Origin: Massilia frigida
GTDB lineage: Bacteria > Pseudomonadota > Gammaproteobacteria > Burkholderiales > Burkholderiaceae_D
Length of the DNA stretch: 64,000 nt
Direction: 5' to 3'
Assembly (NCBI RefSeq): GCF_011682175.1
Contig: NZ_WHJG01000031.1
Coordinates: 1 to 64,000, forward strand
Below the pieces are notes generated by a model. The model ran no database searches. It worked only from the letters and a program-made list of their open reading frames with translations, and was not told where the DNA came from. Shown in pieces: positions 27,011 through 35,116 of the stretch. A program made the translations under genes and the position numbers. The stretch's first letter is position 1; every line of letters starts with the position of its first letter.

Positions 27011-29449
27011 ATGGAACGCATTGTAAAAGCCCACACGCCACTCGGTGACGAGGTGCTGCTCTTTAGCGCCCTGCGCGGTACAGAAGCACTGTCGCAGCTG
27101 TTTGAATTTGAAGTGGACATGATTGCCGATAGTAACGCGCTGGACTTGAAAGCGCTGCTGGGCCAGCCATTGACGGTGGAAGTGCAAACGCGCGACGGTG
27201 CAGTGCGCTACCTGAACGGCATCGTCGGGCGCGGCATGCTGGTGGGCCGGGAAGGGTCGACCGCGCGCAGCTACCGCTACCGCGCCATCGTGCGCCCTTG
27301 GTTGTGGCTGCTTACGCAAACCAAGGACTGCAAGATCTTCCAGAACAAAAGCGTCGCCGAGATCTTGCAGGAAGTACTCGGCGAATATGGCTTTGCCCTG
27401 GAACTGAATCTGACCGGCAATTACCGCACATGGACCTATTGCGTGCAATACCAGGAGACCGACTTCGACTTCGTCAGCCGCCTGATGGAGCACGAAGGCA
27501 TCTATTATTACTTCAAGCATGCGCTGGGCAGTCATACCCTGGTGCTGGCCGATGATATTGGCGCGCACGAGGTCTTGCCAGGCTACGCCTCGATCCCGTT
27601 CTTCAAGGCCGAGCGCGTGGCCACGCCCCAGGAAGAGTTCATCGACCGCTATCACGTGGCGCAAGAAATCGCGCCGGGCAGCTACGTGACGGACGACTTC
27701 AATTTCACCAAGCCGCGCGCCAGGTTGCAGAACCAGCGCGCCAATGCCGGTTCGCACCAGCATGGCGACATGGAAGTCTACGACTGGATGGGTGGCTACG
27801 CCGAGATGGGCGATTCCGACCATTACAGCCGGATTCGCCTTGAAGGATTGCAGTGCGAGCGTGAACGCGACCATGGCCACGCCACCGTGCGCGCCATGGC
27901 GCCCGGCTACCGCTTCAACCTGAGCAACTGCCCGCGCGACGATGCCAACCGCGAGTATTTGCTGGTGAGCGCGACGTATCGTTTTCAGGAACCTTGTTAC
28001 GCCAGCGACCCGACCCCGGCGTGCTACGAATGTGATTTCGTCACGCAACCGGCCAGCCTGCCGTTTCGCCCACGCCGTGTCACGCCCAAGCCGCGCACCA
28101 GCGGGCCGCAAACGGCGACCGTGGTCGGCCCGGCAGGCGAAGAAATCTGGACCGATGAATACGGCCGCATCAAAGTGCAGTTTCGCTGGGACCGTTACGG
28201 CAACATGGACGAAAACAGTTCCTGCTGGCTGCGCGTGGCAACGAGCTGGGCTGGCTCCAATTTCGGCACCTTGTACATTCCGCGGGTGGGCCAGGAAGTC
28301 GTGGTCGACTTCATCGGTGGCGAAGCCGACCGGCCGATTGTCATTGGCAGCACCTACAACGCCGACCAGATGCCCCCGTTCGGGTTGCCGGGCGCCGCCA
28401 GCAAAAGCGGTATCGTGTCGCGCTCGACCAAGGGCGGTTCGCCCGCCAATGCCAATTCGCTGGAGTTCGAGGACGCCATTGGCGCAGAAAGGTTGGCGCT
28501 GCATGCCGAAAAGGACATGCTGATCGAAGTGGAAAACAACAAGACCAATACGGTCGGCGTCAATCAGGTAGAGACCATTGGCGCCAACCATACGGAGTCG
28601 ATCGGCGCCAACGCGACCCAGGCGGTGGCGGCCAACCTGACTGAAAGTGTCGGCGCCAATAAAGCGACGGCGATTGGCGCCAATCATGTCCATGCGGTTG
28701 GCGGCACCAGTACACGCACTGTTGCGGGAGCCAGCACTGAGCAGCATCAGAGTGGCCATGCGCACAAAGTTACCGGGGACCACGAGCATATCGTCACAGG
28801 CGACTACAACGAAACCATCTATGGCAATCACAATTACGTGCTGCATGGGGACCATAATTACACGGTGCATGGACATCGCAATTACGATTTGCATGGCAAC
28901 CAGGCACACAAGCTGAACGGAAACCAGGAACAGAATGTCATCGGCGATTATTTGCGCGCGGTCAGTGGGAACCAGGACCACATCGTCGATGGCAGTCACG
29001 TTCACGTTGTGCATGGCGGACATAAGGTGACCGCCAACAATGCCGATTACCATACGAGCGGCGTGCATAATATTTTTGCCGGCGACGTGTTCATCAAGGC
29101 GGGCGGCGGTGGCGGCGGGGCTGCCGGTGCAACTGGTGGCGGCACATACGACAATAAATTCGGCATTACTGCCACCTACGCGATCGACGTGGTCGGGATG
29201 GTCAAATTCTCCTACGCGACGAGTGCGGTATCGGTCATTCCAATTAATCTGAACTTCCGGATGCTGCATTCTTCTTTCAACATCAAGGCATTAAGCTTTT
29301 TTGTTTTCAAGACCGACTTCTGCGTGTTCAAGCGCGATGTCAACGGTGCAAAAGTCGAAGGCAATGTCATGTTCAACCAATCCAGCGCGGTAGAGACGGT
29401 TAACGGTGGCGTAGCTGTTCACAACAGATTCATGAACCTGATTTTTTGA
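27011..29449 (+). CDS. vgrG: T6SS spike protein VgrG (TssI) with C-terminal extension
   Basis: This 812-aa VgrG has a gp27-like region (FEFEVDMIADSNALDLKALLGQ; RLMEHEGIYYYFKHA), the gp5 OB-fold (GEEIWTDEYGRIKVQFRWDR; WAGSNFGTLYIPRVGQEVVVDF) and a spike helix rich in short repeats. The repeats from about residue 510 run through GAN-rich units and then GDHxxxVxGxHN-type His/Asn-rich units to about 680. A Gly-rich hinge (GGGGGG near residue 700) and about 100 residues of beta-rich sequence follow that I do not recognise. The extension is not an obvious enzyme. AAGGAAA precedes the ATG. Confidence 0.94.
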   Translation: MERIVKAHTPLGDEVLLFSALRGTEALSQLFEFEVDMIADSNALDLKALLGQPLTVEVQTRDGAVRYLNGIVGRGMLVGREGSTARSYRYRAIVRPWLWLLTQTKDCKIFQNKSVAEILQEVLGEYGFALELNLTGNYRTWTYCVQYQETDFDFVSRLMEHEGIYYYFKHALGSHTLVLADDIGAHEVLPGYASIPFFKAERVATPQEEFIDRYHVAQEIAPGSYVTDDFNFTKPRARLQNQRANAGSHQHGDMEVYDWMGGYAEMGDSDHYSRIRLEGLQCERERDHGHATVRAMAPGYRFNLSNCPRDDANREYLLVSATYRFQEPCYASDPTPACYECDFVTQPASLPFRPRRVTPKPRTSGPQTATVVGPAGEEIWTDEYGRIKVQFRWDRYGNMDENSSCWLRVATSWAGSNFGTLYIPRVGQEVVVDFIGGEADRPIVIGSTYNADQMPPFGLPGAASKSGIVSRSTKGGSPANANSLEFEDAIGAERLALHAEKDMLIEVENNKTNTVGVNQVETIGANHTESIGANATQAVAANLTESVGANKATAIGANHVHAVGGTSTRTVAGASTEQHQSGHAHKVTGDHEHIVTGDYNETIYGNHNYVLHGDHNYTVHGHRNYDLHGNQAHKLNGNQEQNVIGDYLRAVSGNQDHIVDGSHVHVVHGGHKVTANNADYHTSGVHNIFAGDVFIKAGGGGGGAAGATGGGTYDNKFGITATYAIDVVGMVKFSYATSAVSVIPINLNFRMLHSSFNIKALSFFVFKTDFCVFKRDVNGAKVEGNVMFNQSSAVETVNGGVAVHNRFMNLIF

Positions 29450-29457
29450 GCTGCGCC

Positions 29458-30540
29458 ATGTCTTCCACCACTTTCTCCAGTACAGCGCGCCCGATGATGT
29501 CGGCGCAAGAGCTGCAATCGAAAATCCGAAACGGCGAGGGCGTGGAAAAATGCGACCTGCGCGGTGCCGTGCTGACCGGGCTCGATCTCTCGGGTGGCCA
29601 GTTCGACCGGGTCGACCTGCGCGGTGCCCAGCTCGGTGGTGCCGATCTGAGCGAGTGCGACTTCATGCACTGCCAGTTCGAGCAGGCCGACCTGCGGGGC
29701 GCCAGGCTGGCTAAAACAACCTGGCATGACTGCAATGTGAGCCACGCCCTGCTTGAAGGCGCGGACGCCAACGGCGCCGGCATGCTCAATTGCGATCTGC
29801 GCTCTGCGCAGCTGCATTCATCGTGTTTTAGCAATGCCACGCTCCTTCGCTGCAAGCTGGACGATGCCAGCCTGGCGGGGCTCAGGGCAGAGATTTTATG
29901 TGTCACTGAATGTTCGGCACATCGCTGCGATTTCTCCGAAGCGCTGCTGGAAAAAACCGTGTTCATGGAGGTCGATTTCGCTGGCGCCCTGTGGCGCGCG
30001 GCCAGCTTGAAGAACGTTGTTTTCGCCAAAGCGAAGCTGAGCGGGAATGTATTTGCCGGACTGGCGATGCCGATGTGCCAGTTCGTTGAAAGCGATCTGG
30101 CGGAAGCCGATTTCACCGGGGCCAATATCGCGCACTGCATGTTCAAGGGTGCGCAACTGCCGGGTGCGCTGCTGCGAGACGTCCAGGCACGCTTTGCCTT
30201 GTTTGCCGAGGCCAAGCTGGACGGCGCCGATCTGTCCGGCGGTTTTTTTGAACAAACGCTGTGGCCGCGCGCAAGCCTGCGCAAGGCCAACTTGCGCGGT
30301 GCCAGGCTCGCTTACGCCAATTTCCAGGCGGCGTGCTGCGAAGGCGCGGACTTGCGCGACACCGAGCTGCGCTTCGCCGATTTTTCCTATGCCGATCTGC
30401 GCGATGCCAGCTTCAGCCACGCCGGCTTCGACCATACCCGGCTGCATCGCAGCACGCAAGATGGTGCGACATGGACCAGCCGGCGCGGTGTCATCGAACA
30501 CGATGAGCCACTCCTGCAAGCCGAACTCTGGTCGCGTTGA
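29458..30540 (+). CDS. Pentapeptide-repeat protein of the T6SS module
   Basis: This 360-aa protein consists almost wholly of pentapeptide repeats (CDLRGAVLTGLDLSGGQFDRVDLRGAQ-type pattern, A(D/N)LxX) folding as a quadrilateral beta-helix. Cys residues are unusually frequent at the third or fourth positions. The start is ATG at 29458, 9 nt after the vgrG stop. It is a stand-alone relative of the DUF2169 protein tail upstream. Genes of this type often sit after VgrG in DUF2169 modules; the role in cargo loading or spike assembly is inferred only. Confidence 0.85.
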   Translation: MSSTTFSSTARPMMSAQELQSKIRNGEGVEKCDLRGAVLTGLDLSGGQFDRVDLRGAQLGGADLSECDFMHCQFEQADLRGARLAKTTWHDCNVSHALLEGADANGAGMLNCDLRSAQLHSSCFSNATLLRCKLDDASLAGLRAEILCVTECSAHRCDFSEALLEKTVFMEVDFAGALWRAASLKNVVFAKAKLSGNVFAGLAMPMCQFVESDLAEADFTGANIAHCMFKGAQLPGALLRDVQARFALFAEAKLDGADLSGGFFEQTLWPRASLRKANLRGARLAYANFQAACCEGADLRDTELRFADFSYADLRDASFSHAGFDHTRLHRSTQDGATWTSRRGVIEHDEPLLQAELWSR

Positions 30541-30586
30541 GCCTGCCCTGGCGATTGCCTCCCCTATTTTTTAAAGGATGTTCACG

Positions 30587-31237
30587 ATGCATACCGTACT
30601 CGAACACGCCAGCGCCCTTGACGCGGCCATTCACGCCATTGCCACGGTCGTCGCCGATCTGGGCCATGGCAATTTTTTGTTGGACCTGCATGGCGGCACC
30701 CTGACCTGCAAGCGCGCCGCCAGTTGCCTGCTCCATCCGGAAACTGGCGACAAGGTGCTGGTCTCCGGTCCGAGCCGCCAGCAAAGTTACCTGATCGCCG
30801 TGCTGGAACGCGATAGCGCGCGCACCGCCCGGATCGGCGTCGAGGGCGCCATGGCGATCGGGTACGGCGGCGCGGTGCAGGTCCTCAGCGACGACGCCAT
30901 CAGCCTGGAGAGCGCAGCGCTGTCCTTGACATCGGGGCAGTTGGGCATCCGCGCCGAGAGCGCCGTCGTCGTCGCGCAGGAACTGAGCTATCAGGGACGG
31001 CAGTGGCAAGGCGCACTGGGGGTGCTGCGGCATACCGGGCAGGCGCTGGAAATGCTGTTGGACAAAGTACGCCAGGTCACGCGTGTCTGCTATCGCCAGG
31101 TCGAACAAACCGACCATCTGCGCGCAGGTCAGCTCGATTATCAGGCCAGGGACTATCTGCGGCTGCATGGCGACCACGTCATGGTGACCAGCGACAAGCT
31201 GTTGAAAATGGATTCAAAACAGATTCATCTGGGCTGA
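30587..31237 (+). CDS. DUF3540 domain protein of the T6SS module
   Basis: This 216-aa protein matches the DUF3540 style found in VgrG/DUF2169/DUF4150 clusters. An N-terminal beta domain with repeated LSG/VLVSG strands is followed by a helical segment (GQALEMLLDKVRQVTRVCYRQVEQTDHLRAGQ) and a C-terminal HGDHVMVTSDKLLKMDSKQIHLG that resembles the end of VgrG spike-like proteins. An ATG at 30578 abuts the Shine-Dalgarno sequence, so the ATG at 30587, 8 nt after AAAGGA, is the better start. Function unknown; the DUF call is from memory of the family. Confidence 0.75.
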   Translation: MHTVLEHASALDAAIHAIATVVADLGHGNFLLDLHGGTLTCKRAASCLLHPETGDKVLVSGPSRQQSYLIAVLERDSARTARIGVEGAMAIGYGGAVQVLSDDAISLESAALSLTSGQLGIRAESAVVVAQELSYQGRQWQGALGVLRHTGQALEMLLDKVRQVTRVCYRQVEQTDHLRAGQLDYQARDYLRLHGDHVMVTSDKLLKMDSKQIHLG

Positions 31238-31240
31238 GGC

Positions 31241-31594
31241 ATGAGCGACTTTGCCTATATTGCGATCGCAGCGGTGGTGGTCGTGCTTGTTGGCGGGCAT
31301 ACCGCCTGGCAGATCCGTGGCTTGTTTCGTGCACAGGCAGCCGACGCCAGGCTGCTCGCGCACGGCGCTATTTGCTTTGCAAAGGTGGTCAGTGCGCGCC
31401 AGAGCGGCACCCTGATCAATGACCAACCGCTGTGCGTGGTGCACCTGGTGGATGTGCAGGCGCCTGCAACGCAGCGCGACATCGCCCAGCCCATCGCAGC
31501 GATCCATCTTCCGGCCATACAAACCGGCTGCACGGTCGCCTTGCGGGTAGACCGTTCAAGCGGGCGGGCACTGATTGATTTTTCCCGCTCCTGA
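31241..31594 (+). CDS. Small single-pass membrane protein at the end of the T6SS module
   Basis: This 117-aa protein has one N-terminal transmembrane helix (residues 5-20, AYIAIAAVVVVLVGG). A soluble domain of about 95 residues follows, with beta-strand-like ILINDQPLCVVHLVDVQ and VALRVDRSSGRALIDF. Its form recalls small DUF3592-like OB domains that follow a helix. It starts 3 nt after the DUF3540 gene and is the last gene of the run. It could be an immunity protein for the hydrolase or a structural accessory; I cannot tell which. Confidence 0.6.
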   Translation: MSDFAYIAIAAVVVVLVGGHTAWQIRGLFRAQAADARLLAHGAICFAKVVSARQSGTLINDQPLCVVHLVDVQAPATQRDIAQPIAAIHLPAIQTGCTVALRVDRSSGRALIDFSRS

Positions 31595-31790
31595 ACCTGG
31601 CGTCGATCATCCGACTTGGCGAGCGTGGTCCGTTCCGTCGCTATTTCAGTGGTAGCCGCCAGGCTGCAATAATGTGTCGTTGGTCGTCAGGTTGTTCCCA
31701 ACAAGCTTCGAATCGGTACTGCAATGGATAGCGCCGAAGGCCGCCACTCGACCGGCGGATGCCGCCGTCGGCAGCTTTGGCCCGACAGCG
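31595..31790. other. Convergent intergenic spacer, no gene recognised
   Basis: About 196 bp between the last T6SS-module gene (+) and the ATP-grasp gene (-). No clear hairpin with a T-run was seen, so where transcription stops for these convergent units is not evident. Confidence 0.5.
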
Positions 31791-32948
31791 TCACAGCTGC
31801 ACCAGCGCCTCGCCATCCCATTCGATATCGCGGGTGGCCACTTCGCGCAGCGTGCAACGCTGGCGTAGCGAGAGCATCAGATAGGAGCCCATGTCTGCCA
31901 CGGCGCCCGCCATGGGGCGGCGGTCACCGCCAACGCCGAGCACATCGTCCGCCGCCAGGAAATCGCGGCGCCAAGTGTTGACGCGACCGTTCGCCAGCGC
32001 CTGGGCCAGGCCGACGCTCACCATGATAGGGGCGATCATCCGCGCACGCAGCATGGATGGCGTGACCAGCCTCGCCGCAGTTCCGGCCAGGGCAGCAGGC
32101 AGCAAATCCCCGGTACCGAACAGATGGACGCCGCTGATGGCCCTCGGATTACATTCGATCACCGCCGGGCTGTCGTTACCGGCGTCGATCCAGTCGAACG
32201 ATATCTGCCCGGTGAAGTGGTGCCGCGCGACGAAGCGTGCGGCGAACGCCGCGATGCGTTCTGAAGCATGGTGCGCAAAATAGTAGCTCGAACTGCGCTT
32301 CAGACGGTACTTCGGCAGGTACACGGCATGGGCGAGCAGGCGCCCCTGCTCGGCGACACTGTATGAGCACAGTTCCTGCCCGTGGAGGTAGTGCTGCGCG
32401 ACCCAGCGGCCCATGTTCGCCAATTCGGGGGCGTCAGCCGGAATCCCGTCGGGATAGAGTCGTACGTGGACGCCGAAGCGGGAAAATTCGGGCTTGAGCA
32501 CCACCGGCGCGCCATTCGCCCAATCTTTCGCTTCACCGATGCTGCGCACCAGCGCGCTGGCCGGCGGGTTGCCACCGCATGCGGCAGACAACTGCAAAAA
32601 CTCCCATTTGCTGTGCAAGGTGCGCAGTTTGTCGAAATCGTCCGTGAGAATGCGGCATGACGATGGCAGTGCGTGCCGGTAGCGCGACAGGTAAAACACT
32701 TCTTCGCAGGTGGGGATGACGAGATCGATCGCGTGCTGGCCGATGGTACGCGACAATCCGGCGATGAAGGCCGCCGGATTGAAACGCGGCGATGGCAGCT
32801 CCACTGTTGACTGTACCGCATGCGACCATCCCGAGATGCGGCAGGGGATGCTGTCGCCGATATGGACAGTCCAGCCTTGACTGGCAAAGCGCCGGGCATG
32901 ATCCGCGGCGACGGGCGCGCGTCCTCCCAATATCAGTACGTTAGGCAT
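31791..32948 (-). CDS. ATP-grasp domain ligase, last gene of ketosynthase operon
   Basis: This 385-aa protein begins MPNVLILGGRAPVAADHARRF (pre-ATP-grasp, Rossmann-like). The ATP-grasp fold includes VVLKPEFSRFG, FDWIDAGND and the metal-binding VIECNPRAISGVHLF. It resembles carbamoyl-phosphate-synthase-type ATP-grasp enzymes that join a carboxylate to an amine, thiol or alcohol. The start at 32948 has AGGAAAA upstream and overlaps the adenylating enzyme by 8 nt. As the final step in the operon it may ligate the acyl or beta-keto acid product to another group. Substrate unknown. Confidence 0.8.
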   Translation of the reverse strand: MPNVLILGGRAPVAADHARRFASQGWTVHIGDSIPCRISGWSHAVQSTVELPSPRFNPAAFIAGLSRTIGQHAIDLVIPTCEEVFYLSRYRHALPSSCRILTDDFDKLRTLHSKWEFLQLSAACGGNPPASALVRSIGEAKDWANGAPVVLKPEFSRFGVHVRLYPDGIPADAPELANMGRWVAQHYLHGQELCSYSVAEQGRLLAHAVYLPKYRLKRSSSYYFAHHASERIAAFAARFVARHHFTGQISFDWIDAGNDSPAVIECNPRAISGVHLFGTGDLLPAALAGTAARLVTPSMLRARMIAPIMVSVGLAQALANGRVNTWRRDFLAADDVLGVGGDRRPMAGAVADMGSYLMLSLRQRCTLREVATRDIEWDGEALVQL

Positions 32949-34284
32949 GGTTTTCCTGGTTGGTTGCGGGGCGCCCGACACAGCGGATGCGCCTGCGTTT
33001 GACATGGGCATCGGTGTCGGCGAACGGCATGCGCTGGAAGACCGGCGGCGTCAATGCGTGGCGTGCGGCCAGGCGCTGCAGCGATGCCGTCAACGCCGCA
33101 TGGGATGCCTCTGCCTCGTCCGCGACGGCGATGCGCCATGCCATGCCATGCTGTTCAATGCGGTAGTCCGGCAGGGCCGCAGGTGCCGACGTTACCGCCT
33201 GGCGCACCATGTCGGGATAGAGCGCCACCAGGGCACCGTGATGTGCGCCAGGCAACCAGAGTACATCGTCGCAACGCCCTTCGACGGCCTCGATTGCGCG
33301 GCCGGCGGCGCCACAGGCGCAAGGCGTAAGGCGCACGCGCAGCACGTCATCGAGCCGGTAGCGCACGATCAACTGCGTGGTACGCGAAAAATCGGTGACG
33401 ATGGGGACGAAGCGCGTCCTCTCCTTGTCCAGCCATTCCGGCTCGATGTGCACGAATTCCTCATTCAGGTGCAGCACACCCGCCTCGCAGGTGTAACCGA
33501 GAAATCCTTCCGTGCACTGGTATAGCTGGTGGACGTTCATCCCAAATGCCTGCTCGATGCGTGCTTTGTCGTCGGCTTCCAGCACTTCGGCCACGGAGAT
33601 GATGCGCTGCGGCCGGATTGGCAGCGCGCCGTTCGCCGCGTGTTGCGCAAGCCGGGCCAGGATGCTGGCGGGAGCGACCACGAGATCCGGCTGCTGTTCG
33701 ATCAGCGCAGGCAGATGGCAATCCACGCCCCGCAGCAGATCGTGAAAACGGAAATCCACACGGCGGCTTTTTAAGGTGGTGTAAAGATTGCTGTTCGCCC
33801 GGAGGAAAAACGCGACTTTCACGGGTCGTGCACCGATCAGCAGCCGGCGCATCAGTGCGTTCGGCAAGGTGCGCGCCATCATGATGCCGGCCCAGCGCGC
33901 GCGTTCCTCGTGCGCCACCAGGAACACACCGCGTGTTCCCTGTGTGCCGCTCGACAGGCCGACCGTCATGCCGCGCAACTCGGGCGCGAAATCACGCGTC
34001 GTTTCGGCGGCCAGGGCGACACGCGTCGCTTCGTCCAGGCTGACGCCGGCAGTGTTCATGTCGTCGAAGCGCGCCAGCATGGTCTGCTTGTCGATGACAG
34101 GAAGCGCGGACAGCGGCTGGCCCGCGTAGTCACGATAAAACGGGCTGAGCGGCAGGTGCTTGTCGAGAAAGCGCTGCACTTGGCGCCGCTGCCAGTCGTC
34201 GAATGCGGCGCGGTTGCGAAAACGCAGCAGCCAGCGCGTGCGCGCCAGATAAGCGCCGAGGCGCAGCGTGTCAGCGAGTCTCAT
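32941..34284 (-). CDS. PaaK/F390-synthetase-like adenylate-forming enzyme
   Basis: This 447-aa member of the phenylacetate-CoA ligase/CapK/coenzyme F390 synthetase group has the P-loop-like GLSSGTQGTRGVF, the aromatic-TE motif YQCTEGFLGY, and YRLDDVLRVRL followed by a CACG cysteine pair. Such enzymes activate a carboxylic acid with ATP. The start MRLADTLRLG at 34284 overlaps the MBL gene stop by 14 nt; the frame is open further upstream but that sequence is antisense-like. It probably activates the product of the ketosynthase/SDR steps or a separate acid. Substrate cannot be read from sequence. Confidence 0.8.
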   Translation of the reverse strand: MRLADTLRLGAYLARTRWLLRFRNRAAFDDWQRRQVQRFLDKHLPLSPFYRDYAGQPLSALPVIDKQTMLARFDDMNTAGVSLDEATRVALAAETTRDFAPELRGMTVGLSSGTQGTRGVFLVAHEERARWAGIMMARTLPNALMRRLLIGARPVKVAFFLRANSNLYTTLKSRRVDFRFHDLLRGVDCHLPALIEQQPDLVVAPASILARLAQHAANGALPIRPQRIISVAEVLEADDKARIEQAFGMNVHQLYQCTEGFLGYTCEAGVLHLNEEFVHIEPEWLDKERTRFVPIVTDFSRTTQLIVRYRLDDVLRVRLTPCACGAAGRAIEAVEGRCDDVLWLPGAHHGALVALYPDMVRQAVTSAPAALPDYRIEQHGMAWRIAVADEAEASHAALTASLQRLAARHALTPPVFQRMPFADTDAHVKRRRIRCVGRPATNQENHA

Positions 34285-35116
34285 TGAGCCAGGCCTCCCA
34301 TGTCCGTTCGCAGTGCGAGGGCACGATGGCGACCTCCGTTCTGCCTGCGGCGAGCTCGCGCAGCCTGCCGAAGGTAGCGGCGTAATCATGCCGGCTGTCG
34401 AACAAACGGCTGGCAATCCAGGTGGGAAGCCGATGCTCGTCGAGTGCGTTGCGTGTCCAGCACGCGTCTGCCACCAGGAACACGTGCCGGCCGTCGGCGC
34501 GGCAAAAGGCGAGTCCCATCTGGCCGGTCGAGTGACCAGGCAAGGCAATGCCGGCCACACTTGCGTCGCCGAACAGGTCGAAGCCGCTGTCGAACGGGTG
34601 AAATTCGCGCGGCAGCGCCATGCGTTTCGCGTCTTCAGCAAAGTCCAGGCGCGTCATGAAATCGGCCGGCAACAGGGCGGGCAAGCAACCATGAACCAGG
34701 TTGCCAAAGCGAGAGCGCTTGCGCAGTGCGTCGTAGTCGGCCCGGGTCGACCAAAAGCGCGCCTGCGGAAAATCTTTCAGGCCCGCGATATGGTCGCCGT
34801 GGTAGTGCGAAATGATGACGTGCCGGACCGCGCCGGCCTCAATACCCATGCGCGCCAGTTGGGCCACGAGCGCCTCCTCTGGCGCGAGCGTGGGGGGCGT
34901 GACCCAGCGGTAGGCGCGTTCCGGAAACGGCTGCGTCGCGTCGAAGAAGTGCGAACTATATCCGGTATCGAACAGGATCACGCCACGTTGCGGGTGCTCG
35001 ATGACGCCGCACAGCGCCGGAAAGCGCAGGCTGGACCAGCGTCCGCCACGCATGGCGATGCATTCGGGATGCGAGCAGTGCCCGGCCTTGAGCAGATGGA
35101 ATTTGATTGGTTTCAT
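34271..35116 (-). CDS. Metallo-beta-lactamase-fold hydrolase of ketosynthase operon
   Basis: This 281-aa MBL-fold enzyme has the dinuclear metal motif HYHGDH (His104, His106, Asp108, His109), later LPGHSTGQMG and VADACW for the remaining ligands, and a C-terminal SHCERTWE. No signal peptide, so cytoplasmic. It resembles AHL lactonase-like and thioesterase-like family members. In this operon it may release an acyl chain from a carrier or open a lactone. The ATG overlaps the SDR stop by 4 nt (35113-35116). Confidence 0.82.
   Translation of the reverse strand: MKPIKFHLLKAGHCSHPECIAMRGGRWSSLRFPALCGVIEHPQRGVILFDTGYSSHFFDATQPFPERAYRWVTPPTLAPEEALVAQLARMGIEAGAVRHVIISHYHGDHIAGLKDFPQARFWSTRADYDALRKRSRFGNLVHGCLPALLPADFMTRLDFAEDAKRMALPREFHPFDSGFDLFGDASVAGIALPGHSTGQMGLAFCRADGRHVFLVADACWTRNALDEHRLPTWIASRLFDSRHDYAATFGRLRELAAGRTEVAIVPSHCERTWEAWLNETR

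Noticed and set aside
26867-29269. An 800-codon open frame on the - strand opposite vgrG
   Set aside because: It mirrors vgrG codon by codon in GC-rich DNA, is rich in His/Ala/Val/Gln typical of antisense shadows and has no recognisable domain.
34271-35116. MBL gene considered as a quorum-quenching AHL lactonase
   Set aside because: The motif fits the superfamily, but its coupling into a ketosynthase operon makes a pathway role more likely; not claimed as lactonase.
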